64,000 bases of DNA from Leptodontidium sp. MPI-SDFR-AT-0119 (lineage: Eukaryota > Ascomycota > Leotiomycetes > Helotiales > Leptodontidiaceae), in contig JAHLEZ010000009.1 of assembly GCA_020726505.1 (NCBI GenBank), positions 806,001-870,000 of the forward strand, written 5' to 3'. Shown here piece by piece: positions 43,001 to 53,479 of the stretch. Made by a program: the position numbers and the translations under genes. Below the pieces are notes generated by a model. It was given only the letters and a program-made list of their open reading frames with translations, made no database searches and was not told the DNA's origin. How positions within the stretch are numbered: the first letter of the stretch is position 1; the number at the start of each line of letters is the position of its first letter.

Positions 43001-45999
43001 GTTTCCAGAACCATCATCAGACACAAGCCTGAATCCGATTTTGACGTTGGTCATTTTGACAGATTTCCACACCCATCCCCAATCCCAAATAACCTGAACA
43101 CCGGTTGTGCAGCCGTTGAATGTGAGACGTTGTGCCGTAAATTGTTGATTTCCTCCATAAAGCCCAATACCGCCGCCGGTGAAGGTAACATCAGAGATCT
43201 GACCACCACTTCCATTTTCAGCATACATACCAATCTGAGTGCTTCCCGCCTTGGCCACAAGCTCCACATTCTGTAAACTAGTAGCCTGAGCTACTTGATA
43301 GTGCAAAGCTGAGATGTTGGCGCCAGCTTGGGTGATATCTATGACGATGTTTCGAATCTGTCTGTAAAAATTGGCTGTGTTGTATAATATTGTTCAGCGC
43401 CTCCAGCTCCGCCAGTGTATTCATCTGTGGATAGGACTCCTAGACCTATGAATTTTGGGGAAGCAACGAGAGTCGGGCGGAGATTTGCGTCGCCAATAAC
43501 TTGAGTTCCAAAAGGCATAGCAATGGTTGTTGAAATCAAATACTTCCCGGGAGGGAAATACACGATGGCATTTTTGGTCGTGGATCCATTGCATTTCTCG
43601 CCACACCGAGTCCCGTTGATCATAGCACTCTTAATAGCTTTTGTATCGTCCTACCATAAGTAATCAGCATGAGCATTGGCCAGCATTTTTTAGATCGATG
43701 CAACTCACCGTGATCCCGTCACCCACTACTCCATAGTCGAGAACATTGCGAAACACCTTGTAAGCCGGATCATTACCTATGAGGAGGTCAGCATATGCCT
43801 CAAGGGATGTAATGAATTGTGGGCATGCAAGGAAGCTGTTCAGAGTAGAAATGCATCTCCTGACACATGCTTTATTGCTCCTGGTCCATGAAGCAAATAG
43901 TAGTAAGAAATCAAAGTAACATACCCCAGAGTACTGTGCCCTTCCTTTGAAGACTCCCCATCCAGTACGTGCCGGCAGATACTGCGCGTTTCGTTATGTT
44001 CCCTCCAGCTACCACAGAATCGGCCTCAGCAACGAGGGCTGCAGCTTTAGCAATCTGGGTTGTAATATGAAGCAGCGGTGTAACATCCTCGTTGGTTGTA
44101 GAATTATCCACTTGCAAGTTGTTTACAGCGGCCTTTTTGATTCCGTACGTGTTGCGCAGAGGCTGAGCCAGACGAAGAGCATTAAGCTTAGACGACTCGG
44201 CCAAAGCTTTCTCGACTATTTCTTGTGCTTCTTCAAGGTCTTGGGGAGTGGCTCTCTTCAAAAGAGGAGTAATAGTTGAATCAGGAACATTCCTGGTGGC
44301 AACATGGGCCTCTCTGGCTCCATCTCCGTGCATGTTGCGAGGTTTCTCATTGTGGTGATCCTTGCAGTGACGGGCGTTGTTCCGATCAAGTTCGCCGTCG
44401 AAGCTCCACGCCATTGGAGACTTCATGCCTTCCATTTGGGGCATTTGATTGAATGAGCTCACCATGCTGGAGAATTCTTCCTCGGGTGAATGATGTGCAG
44501 ATATGAGGGTTTCATTGCCGTGGCCAGCTGTCATAAACTCATGGATATCTTCAAAAGTTATTCCTTTCTCAATGGGAATAGTATCATTTCCATTTTCAGC
44601 ACGCTTTTTTGCCTGGGTGATTTGTCGCTCGCTTGATAACCTTGTCAAAAACGGATTGTTGTTGTCATATGTCCAGATCTACGTAGAGTTACAAGTTAGC
44701 ACTCCTCAAATGTCGTAGTAAAGCACGGCGAGACACCAACCTTCGCCGCAATGCCGTCCTGGACATTAATCATTCCCAGGTTGAACAAAGCGATACTGTT
44801 AGTTTTATCAAAACCGAAGAACGTTGCAGGATTGTTTTCCATAATCAATTCAAGACGCAGGCCTCCGTGTGCAAGGCCTTGCCCTGCCACATGGAGTATT
44901 AGAAATTCCCCAAAGGAATCGAATCAGAACAATTCAGCATATACGTACAATCTTGCTCGGCCTTGACCGTCGGGAACACTCCAGCGGGTGAGCAGCGAAG
45001 TGCAGCACAGCGAGTGTTTGATGGGGTGCTTAAATCAACTCCGTCGCCACCTTCCACGAAAGACTTGGGTGGGAATTCGTCACACGAGTAGCGTACGTTG
45101 GATGGAATTATTTGCCCATTGGGACCAGTGTCGTGAATTTTAGTGTTGGTAGTAGTCCCTGGCTCAAGGGCCGTTGAGAACCACTGCGACTAATTAGAAG
45201 TGCAATTCGAACGTATCTAAGAAGCATGCACGTTGTAACTCGCATGAAATATGACAGCCCTCGCTTCGTGGCAGATCCAAAAGGGGGGAAAGAAAAGGAA
45301 AGAGCACATACTGGCCCGTCGTGCCGCATAACGGTCTGTTGATCTGGTTCTAGGCACGTGTGATTTGCTCGCCATGGCCTCGTTGCACTAGCATCTGGGC
45401 AGGTATGCCTCCCACGATTTCTTGCTCGATAACGATTATTGAAATCGAAGCCAAATGTTCTGGGTCCAAGTCCTGAAGAACTCCTGGGGTGCATATTTTG
45501 TCCTCGGGGAGTGGCAAAGAAATTATCAGCATTGCGACATATGTCTTTCATGTAGAAGCAGTTGTAAACGAGGTACACGCTGATTTTGTGAGGGCCATCA
45601 TTGAAGTCAAAAACTGGTACAGGGGGGTCGTTCCACCTTGGCTGACTGGAAGACTTGAGGTTAGCATCTGTAGGTTTATACTAAAGTCGTTCACAAGCTC
45701 ACTCATTGTGAGTTTAGTATTAAATCTCGCAAATCAAAACAGCCGCCGCGAATAGCGAAACTTCGAAAGAACCCAGGAAATTAGGATCTACTATCCGGGA
45801 TTCTAAATAACGTCCCAAAGGGCGCTGTGACATGTGTTGGGGAAAAAGCTGGGAGAATAACTTACTAGAACCATGTTTGATGAAAGGATCCGGCTTGAGT
45901 TTGCCCAGTATAATCTTGTAAATACTGAGCTCTCACCAGCTGAGCGGGATGCAGAAAAAGAAGCCCCACAAGAAATGTAACAAAACAAAGCAGAGCCAT
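40048..45999 (-). CDS. Secreted NucA/NucB-like plus GH55-like beta-helix protein (11 exons, one frameshift)
   Basis: Exons: 45999-45866, 45645-45312, 45189-44949, 44883-44741, 44678-43925, 43776-43709, 43650-42426, 42332-42000, 41941-41849, 41749-40918 and 40767-40048. All splice phases agree and two introns hold a GCTAAC branch site; exon 3 could instead start at 45183. The product is about 1,625 residues. A signal peptide (MALLCFVTFLVGLLFLHPAQ) starts it. About residues 45-285 hold CDEFPPKSFVEGG (near 192) and EQDWQG (near 233), the acidic motif and EQ/QG pair of NucA/NucB nucleases. A linker region of about 250 residues follows. Then comes a two-part beta-helix with GDGITDDTKAI and GDGTTDDTVAF, as in GH55 exo-beta-1,3-glucanases, a Ser/Thr-rich linker and a Cys-containing C-terminus (VPTDSCDCGG). 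Near 43386 the conserved frame moves by one base, so the gene may be disabled or the sequence may hold an error. Both activities are inferred. Confidence 0.85.
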
Positions 46000-47204
46000 G
46001 ATTGAAGGCGTGATGACCTGCCGTACCACCAGGTGGCAAGAGTGGACGTAGAGTCCGTATGAAGGATTGAACAGTGGTGCTTCAAGCCGAATTGAAGGCG
46101 ATGGCGTCAGCTATAAGATCGGGAAATCAAGCAGTCTCCTACCATGCTACTCGGGAAGCAGGATATCCTCATCATTTCAGGTCCAAATCGCGACAGCTGC
46201 TATAAAACATAATGTAAAGCAGCCCTGTGACTCCTACTCAGTGGTTCGGCCCATTCGAGAATTCCTGGGGGTATCAACTTCACTGCTCACCCGAATTGAG
46301 GCTTGTCGTATATAATCTCCCGAAGCCACACGCAGTGTACAAAGTGGGATGTACCATAGGCTCATTTCGAAAGTGCCAAGCCGCCGAATAAAGCCGGAAA
46401 AAGAAAAAGAGATTAACCATACGATTCGTACCTAGGTATTTCGGGCCAGCCATCGTACCATTGCCATCAACCCCTATTGAGTACATGGCAATAGCAAAGT
46501 ATTGCATGTTGGCGAAATACTCGTCTATGTTTCCCCCATCATGCACGCACCAGCGGTAGGCCCGCCCCCCGTGTTCTTGGCCGAAATAAGCGAGATTCTT
46601 CATGAAAATAAGCTTGCACTTCCTTGTAAGATAAGCTTAAAGGCCTAGTGGTTTTCACACCTGCCGCATCTGTGACTCGATCCGCGATGAATCTCTGCAC
46701 AACATAACGCAAACTTTACCCGGCGAATTTGTAATGAGGACTCGGGAGGTCTGCCAGAGGATACGTACCACATGATATTGCCCCTATCTTTTTTCTCTTT
46801 TGTTCACCCATGAACCCTTTTTAAAACCACAACATTGGCCAGATTCTACTTGGGATGGCCATTGCCAAGTCATGTTGCTAGTAACTGTGCCACTGGGCAC
46901 CTTGCACAAACACATGCCAAGTGTCCGAAGGTGGATTTGACCGATGAAGGCTCATCTATTCTGAGGGGCGTACAGTGGGTTTCGGAGTTATGCCTGTCTG
47001 CTCTCAGTAGAGTAGTGGAAAGAGATTACATCTCCATTTTATCCACGATATTCGATACCGGAGTGATGCTCCCTCATGATGCTTCCTTTGAATTGATAAT
47101 ACTTGGACGACATCTCAGACGACTTGCAAGATCATCCTACACTCTTCTTGATACTGCTCAGATCTGCCAAAATCCTGCCGTAAGCTCCGCACCTTAACGC
47201 AGCA
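46000..47204. other. Divergent promoter region between the two secreted-protein genes
   Basis: About 1.2 kb separates the start of the minus-strand GH55-like gene from the plus-strand LysM/CBM18 gene, so they could share regulatory sequence. Apart from the weak open frame at 46280-46603 no gene was seen. A 120-codon plus-strand frame just upstream of 47205 has no protein-like features and is probably leader DNA. No specific operator was recognised. Confidence 0.45.
46280..46603 (-). pseudogene. Possible relic of a secreted-peptidase-like gene
   Basis: A minus-strand open frame of 107 codons. The N-terminal half looks protein-like (NIDEYFANMQYFAIAMYSIG), faintly recalling the Asn/Asp-Ala-x-x-(Tyr/Phe) segment near the C-terminus of fungal metallo-endopeptidases. 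No HExxH zinc motif is found upstream, no start exon is seen, and after about residue 60 the sequence looks like intron or noise. It may be a fragment left in the divergent intergenic region, or chance. Confidence 0.25.
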
Positions 47205-48844
47205 ATGAAGTCTTTTAGGATTCGCACTCAGTTGTCGAACTGCCTAGCCCTCGCTATATTTCTGCTGTCGATACTTGTGGTAGAGGCAGCCGATATATGC
47301 GCATTGCCAACATGGTCGGGTCCTCTTCGTCGGGACTCTGTTGGCTCTTCTAACCACACCGACACTATCACGTCCAACATGATGAAGGCAAGGAGCATAT
47401 TGCTCGATCCGGACGATGTCCTGCCTGGAGAGATTAACTGCCGCTACACAGGACATACTGATGCCGATGTCAACTACTACACTTGTACAAAATTGGCAAA
47501 CTTTTACGGGATCACAACCGAGAAGTTCTTCAAGTTGAATCCAGACATAAGATCAGACTGTAGCAATATTATGCCGAACAGTGTCTACTGCGTCGATGGA
47601 TGTGAGTTCGATTGAAACTATTACTTGCAAACAGAGACTGATCTATTCAAATAGTTATTGAGCCAGTCAGAGCTGCAGACGGTCTTTGCGGCCCAAAAAA
47701 TAATAATGCTACTTGTTTGGGGCAGATCGTTGGTCAGTGCTGCAACGCTGCAACTGGAAGATGCGGTAATTCTACGTAAGTCCTTCACGATTTTCTACAA
47801 TCAACAAGTTGAAAAGCAACAAGCTTATACCCAGTTGCATAGGGATGACTGCGCTCCCGGCAACTGCTATGAAGGAGCCTGTCCAGGTGACAAGGTATTC
47901 TCTACTGACGGAACCTGTGGCTATCAGCATGGAAACCGCCAGTGCATGGGGAAATGGGGTACTTGCTGTAACATGAGTGGTGTTTGCGGCAACGGCACTG
48001 AATTCTGTGGTAATGATGTATGTCAAATGGGCAATTGCACACCACCAGTTGTGGTATCCCCTGCGACGGGCAACACGACGGATGGTTCTTGTGGAGGGGC
48101 AAAATCGTTTACTTGTAATTTGCTGTATGGTATGTGTTGCAACAAGTACGGGCAATGCGGCTCATCTTCTACTGACTGTGGAGCGGGTTGGTAAGTCGGA
48201 CTTCGCATGTACCAAATATTGTGTCCGGACTGACTCAATACAGCCAATCTAAATGGGGACAATGTAGTGCCGTCTCCTCATCCTCTACCACTAGCAAGCC
48301 AATATCATCCGCAAGTCCTAGCACCTCAAAGTCATCATCAGTAGTGCCAACAGCGACACCTGTAAGCCTCGACGGGAAGTGTGGCTCTGCATCTACAACC
48401 GACGCTACTTGTGCTGGCAGCACCTTCGGCTCTTGTTGCTCGGTTAAGGGGAATTGTGGCAGCACGCCGGCCTTCTGCGCGGCTTCGAACCTCTGTCAAC
48501 CGAAGTTTGGCGAATGTACTCCAGTGAGTACAGACGGGAAGTGTGGTTCGGCATCTACAACTGGTGCTACCTGTCTTGGAAGCACTTTTGGAAACTGCTG
48601 TTCTGTCAAGAGGAATTGTGGGAGCTCTGCAGCTTTCTGCAGCGTTGGCAACTTATGTCAGACTATGTTTGGTACCTGCTACCCGAAAAGTCTTGATGGA
48701 AAATGTGGATCAGCTTCGATCTTATCAGCCTCATGTTCTACTAGCACATTCGGGAATTGTTGTTCGGTTAAGGGATATTGTGGTAGTTCAGATGCATTTT
48801 GTCTTCTTACAAATTTGTGCCAGCCTGTCCAGCGTGAGAAATGA
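47205..48844 (+). CDS. Secreted LysM plus CBM18 chitin-binding protein (4 exons, 3' end cut)
   Basis: Exons are 47205-47601, 47655-47775, 47843-48190 and 48244-48844, with introns of 53, 67 and 53 nt and matching phases, giving 488 residues. A signal peptide (LALAIFLLSILVVEA) precedes a LysM-like domain at about residues 77-133 (CTKLANFYGITTEKFFKLNP, then PNSVYCVDG). Six CBM18 hevein-like modules follow, each opening with DG-x-CG and carrying the CC and later Cys residues, separated by Ser/Thr-rich spacers. LysM and CBM18 both bind chitin in the wall or outside the cell. The same order begins fungal killer-toxin-like chitinases, but no GH18 domain follows here. The sixth module is broken at QPV by the element at 48830-49494, whose end supplies the last codons and the stop. 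The gene is divergent from the GH55-like gene. Confidence 0.88.
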
Positions 48845-49494
48845 TTTGATTTGATTTGATTAGAGTCACTTAATCAAATCAAATCAAGTGTTTTTGAAAC
48901 CTAATCAAATCAAATCAAGCCTTAATTAATTTAATCATGATTAAATTGATTAATTCGGACTTATCGGACTTAATAGTAATACCGTAAATAACCGATAAAT
49001 CCCGACGAAAACCGTAATAATAACAAGAGTTACTTTTTCTTAGAATTTAGATATTTTAGTAATATAATACTGAATAAGCTATATTATTAATATATATTAT
49101 TATTTTTACTTATAAACTAATAATTTAAGCTTATTTATATTATTTTCTAGATTATTTTAGCTTTTATATTAATAATCAGTTTCGAATCTTCTAATAAGTC
49201 AAGTTTAAATTATATAAATAACGTAAACATCTTAAATTATATTTATATTATTAGTTTCTTGGTTTCATTGGCTTATCAATTTACTAACTTATTACTCAAT
49301 TAATAATTAATTTAAATTATCTATTATAATAAGCTTTATAATTAAAAAAACATAATTCTTTGATTAAATCTGATTAATTTTGATTTCTAATCAAATCAAA
49401 TCAAGCCTGGTTTTTACTTAATCAAAATCAAATCAAATCAAATCAGATTTAATCGTGATTAAATTAAATAAGTTGATTTTTATTTCTCACGCTG
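48830..49494. mobile_element. Small nonautonomous inverted-repeat element (665 bp)
   Basis: Perfect terminal inverted repeats CAGCGTGAGAAAT and ATTTCTCACGCTG bound this AT-rich element. A 3-bp duplication GTC (48827-48829 and 49495-49497) flanks it. Just inside each end are runs of GATTT/AAATC units (GATTTGATTTGATT at the left, AATCAAATCAAATC at the right). There is no coding capacity, so it is MITE-like. A 3-bp duplication suggests CACTA or PIF/Harbinger mobilisation, but the class is unproven. It lies within the sixth CBM18 module of the adjacent gene. Confidence 0.8.
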
Positions 49495-49819
49495 GTCATG
49501 GCTTCTCTGTGCAGCGAGGCTGCCGAGCAATCCTTAGATCGTGACACCATCATTCGTTCGAATACGAAGCTGTCCACGTAATTACAAAAGAACATGACCT
49601 TGTTTTCGGCTCTTTTCTATTTATAGCCACATTACAAATAAAATACTGCCATTTGATTGGTGAGCCAGAGGATGATCCACTGCTGCTGACACGAACTCTT
49701 ACGGCATCCGAATTGTCTTAGCGTCGTAATTGAAGTTTAAAAGCCCGCGCCAAAGCCGCGCCATCATTCTCTCTTTCTTCTTTCTTTAATTTTCGGTTCC
49801 CACGTCGGAAATTATTGCC
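49495..49819. other. Spacer with probable promoter of the next gene
   Basis: The first part likely held the original 3' end of the LysM/CBM18 gene, since the frame stays open past the element for about 30 codons. The second part is C/T-rich (TCTCTCTTTCTTCTTTCTTT at about 49770-49789), typical of a fungal promoter just before an ATG. Confidence 0.45.
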
Positions 49820-51778
49820 ATGGATTATCAGAGTAACAAAAGACCAATTTCACCCGTGAATAATGGTGAGGAGCATGTTAAACGAGGACGCCTGAGCCTG
49901 TCTGATAGCATTCTCCCAGAAGTTGCGCTGAGCGAGGACACCTGTCTTTACCCCGGACAGCCACTAATGCACGATAATGCCAATGCGCTGCTGTCGGATA
50001 ATGTTCATGAGACGTTGCGCAATATCTCTAACCTACATGATCTGGTCATCGACACCGAAGATTTATTCCAAACCGTGCCTAGATATAGTAACCCTGCTGG
50101 TGAAGCCGAATCGAATGATGGTGATATTAGTACCGGTAGGCTCGGCGTAGAAGCAACGGATAAGGCTAGAGAGCCCAGTGTAGAATCCACCGCCAACTCC
50201 GTTATTACAACCACGGATCTTGATTAGGATAAGTGTAGACTGTCCCGGACGTGTGCGACGGAGCATTCCTAAAACCCAAGGTAGGTGTTGAACTAAATGC
50301 GAAAGCAACCGGGCTGATAAAATTGAATGTAGCGATGTCGCCCTCTCCGTCGGCACCTGTGAGGTTAAGCCTTCGCGATCTAGCTCTCCATCTGAGGACA
50401 GCTTAGGAGAAGGTAGAAAGTCGTTGCTGACGCTTGCCCCGGTGCACAGGGTAGTCACAATCTCCAAAGCCTCATTATTGTTAGAATCCCAGCGAATAGC
50501 AGTTCTCGATAAAGCACTGCGGGCCGAGAAATATTAAGATGGCCATAGCTAACGTTGCTTTTTAGAGAACGGCGGACGACCGGCCTACCGACGAAGCGAG
50601 GATTTCTCGGCCACGTCCCGACCGATTATCACGTAGCCTCGAAGTCTCCGTTACTAACGAGACAGAGAACTGCTAAATTGAAGGCTCGGCAGGATAATTC
50701 CTTCGGAAATTAGCCGAGCGACAAATTTGCCAGTTGTCGCACGAACTCCACCCTGCAGACATCACAGTCTTTAAAGCAAGTTGGTGACGACGCGACGACA
50801 ACTTCCATAGATAGAATTACTCAAGCTAGCGAACCTCAATCTAGTGAAGCTTTGAAGATCGCGAGGATACCCTATCCCTACGAATCAAAGTACCACCTCA
50901 AGCCTAAACAGGTGTAGTTTGTTATCGACAGCTCTCAAAATCCCGAACTGTTTTAGAAAGACTTCTCTAAATTTCTGCCTAGTACGTTCTGCCTATGTCA
51001 CTAATACGGCATCTGGCAGGACTAATCCCACCCTCCGATATTGCATTTAGACACTTCGGATTCCGCTAGGGTACGACGTATTAACGACTGGATTATCGTA
51101 GACGACAAAAATGACAATGACGTCGTAGTCATGCTGGTCCGCAAGTTCATTACCGTTCGCGGGGTCTTAGTAGAGTACGAGCTCCTCAAAGAGTCTTTGC
51201 GTAAGTCAGTCTTCCGACAGAGCCAGAGGCCTTCGTCAGTGGCGAAACGTCAGATAGTGGTATACGGAATGCAAGGGCGACAGGATAATGAAGAATTGGC
51301 ACGGCGGCTAGCCTCTCTTACGCGGGTGCTGAAACTAGGCCTGTATCTCAAGAAGATCACGGACGGATTGGGCTTTGCTATGGTTCTTGTCGGTGGTCCT
51401 CATCTTTTGACCCTGATATAGGGGTCTGATATGACGCATTTAATGTTTGACTGCTTAGTTGACTGTATTAAATCTTCTGAAGACCCACGATTGTCACGGG
51501 TGTTAAAAATCACCGGGATCTTGGATGGTATTGTTAAAGGCCTTGTGGATAATGTGTCCTTACCGTCGTGGGAGACGTTCCAAGTGATCTTGAGCAAGGT
51601 CCAGGATGTTTGGGATATGAACACTAGTTAAACTCTAGATATCGACTGCGATGGAGAATCGTTAATCTGCGGCCGCCTTAAAGAAAACAATGAGAGGGAA
51701 CCCTTTTAAGGCGATCTTCTCGACGACTCCACAATTTCTCCAGTCACGGTCAGCAGTGTGACAAAGAATTATTCAAAT
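49820..51778 (+). pseudogene. Unknown gene with RIP-type stops
   Basis: The gene starts at 49820 (GCCATGG context; MDYQSNKRPISPVNNGEEH) with 135 open codons of a Ser/Asp/Glu-rich, probably intracellular protein that includes a basic KRGRLSL patch. After a TAG at 50225 a coherent protein continues in a neighbouring frame to about 50690, and from there to 51778 in the original frame. That last part includes RRINDWIIVDDKND, LVRKFITVRGVLVEYELL and KITGILDGIVKGLVDNV. Nearly all stops are TAG or TAA where Trp or Gln would read naturally, as RIP gives. One or more introns may lie in the 50228-50690 part. The domain is not recognised, and no second copy is in this window. Confidence 0.6.
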
Positions 51779-52173
51779 TAATTAATTAATATTCTATTCT
51801 AATCAATTATAATTGATTAGAATAGATTAATGACTTTTAGACTTGAATAGAATAATAATCAAATTATTCTTGAATAATATTCAATTATTCAAGACTTTAT
51901 TTGAACTAAATATTTACAATACAAATTAAACCTTTTCTTTTATATAAAAAGGATTATCTTCAAGAGTACTGTACCTTAATATACTAGTAATTATTATATT
52001 TCAATTACTTTCTCTTATTACTAGCCTAATTACTACACGATAGCCTAAACTAAAGAATTATTAGTGATAATTACTAACTGATAAAAATAACGAGCGGATT
52101 TCCCTAAGAATTAAAGAAGATTTAAAGATACGCTAGTTAATAACCTTATTACGTTGTAAAAGCAACTCTAATT
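51779..52173. other. AT-rich stretch with a 32-bp perfect palindrome
   Basis: Immediately after the pseudogene the sequence becomes very AT-rich. The palindrome at 51794-51825 is perfect. Repeated ATTCAA/TTGAAT units around it suggest an AT-rich foldback or MITE-like element whose ends could not be fixed. No gene is present. Confidence 0.45.
51794..51825. repeat. Perfect 32-bp palindrome
   Basis: The 16-base half CTATTCTAATCAATTA is followed directly by its reverse complement, so the whole could extrude as a cruciform or fold as a loopless hairpin. It lies in an AT-rich patch with further inverted ATTCAA motifs. Confidence 0.9.
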
Positions 52174-52242
52174 ATTGGAATACAAGTCATGTATGAGTCA
52201 CGTGCTCGCGTAGCTAGCATATAACCAGGAGCTCCCTCGAGA
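52174..52242 (+). mobile_element. LTR fragment, family G (5' part)
   Basis: This matches the first 70 bases or so of the complete LTR beginning at 52258, including GAGTCACGTG and the CATATAACC box, then stops at GAGCTCCCTCGAG. The two lie head to tail about 15 bases apart, suggesting a tandem arrangement later deleted. Confidence 0.75.
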
Positions 52243-52257
52243 GTAAAATACTGCCTG

Positions 52258-52450
52258 TGTTGGAATACAAGTCATGTATGAGTCACGTGATCGCGTAGCT
52301 AGTATATAACTAAGAGCTCCCTCGAGCTCCTTTTCCTTTCGAGGGACACAAACGAATATAAAACACAGAATTTACAAAGGATTAAGAGTATATCCTCACT
52401 TTTGTGTCACACCTCGTTTGCTCCCGTTACTCAAGTCAGTTATTCCGACA
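52258..52450 (+). mobile_element. LTR, family G, copy 1 (193 bp)
   Basis: The sequence starts TGTTGGAATA and ends TATTCCGACA, imperfect inverted ends typical of LTRs. A copy of the same length lies inverted at 62004-62196. CACGTG is at base 27. The flanks GCCTG and GTAAA do not form a duplication, so the insertion has been rearranged. Confidence 0.8.
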
Positions 52451-53166
52451 GTAAATACGCGAATAAATAGAATTTTATCATAAGGCTTCATTATCTTCTC
52501 TTATTATAAGAAACCCACCCTAGATCGGTGACTAAAACTATAAAGTCCTTCAATCCTGGCATAAATAATTTCGCATTGCCAAATTATATTAAAATGCACT
52601 TTTTTATTCAACGGAAGTTGTCTTCGTCGAGTATTATAATGTTACGAGACTTTTAGTCTGGCATTACATCTTTGAGAGTAAAAGTTAAAAGTAAAGGGCC
52701 TTTTATATTACTACAACTCGTTTTTTCTTCTAAACGAGGTGAAAAACTCCATGGTCTTAATTATACGTCCTTAGATAGAGAATTCATAAGGCGCGCTAAG
52801 TTTTCTCACCTCGTTTATTTAAAGTCTAACGGCGATTTTAAGAAGCAATAAAGCGAGCTTTATTAGTTTATGAGTACTCGGTTCTTTAGGCTAAGTAGCC
52901 GCTTTTAGTTAGTATAATTAAGTATAATCTAAAGCAAGGACCTTTCGAGGCTTATAATATAATATTATGAAGCTTTTATAAATTACGTATGTTTCCCTAA
53001 CCTTACTAATCAGTTTCATATAAGGTTCGCTTTTTAGTCATTGCCCTGTGTCAACTTATTAAATAGAAAAGCCATGAATAGTAATAGCCACTAGTCCTTT
53101 TACTCTAGATTTATTAACTATAACCCCGCAAGTATTTAAGTATACCTGTTTACGTTCTCTTGTGGT
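52451..53166. other. AT-rich RIP-degraded stretch, no gene seen
   Basis: No gene or element end was recognised between the family G LTR and the 3' target duplication of LINE copy 3. Confidence 0.4.
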
Positions 53167-53479
53167 TTCGTCTTCTTTTTTTTTTTTTTTTTTTTTTTTT
53201 CCTTTTAACGTGCTGTATTAGTTGTAAACTATGTAGCACGGCTAGTCTACTAGCGTGTCTTCTTTGTTATATACACTATCCTTTATAATATGATTGCTAA
53301 TGTGAATTTAGGAACATCCTCCTGAAATAACCAAACTAATATTAATACAATAAGAAAACTTGCGTAAACAAAGGAAATAATTAAAGACTTAAGAGCCTAT
53401 AGTAAAAGGGAATACAATATTTAAGGCTAAACCAGAGCTTTATTCTTCTTCTTCTTCTTCTGCTCTTTGGCTTCTTTCT

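Noticed and set aside
42996..43110. Short plus-strand frames within the GH55-like gene
   Set aside because: They are antisense shadows of a minus-strand exon with clear family conservation.
46835..47197. 120-codon plus-strand open frame just before the LysM/CBM18 gene
   Set aside because: It shows no signal peptide, domain or conserved pattern and ends right before the real start; more likely promoter and leader.
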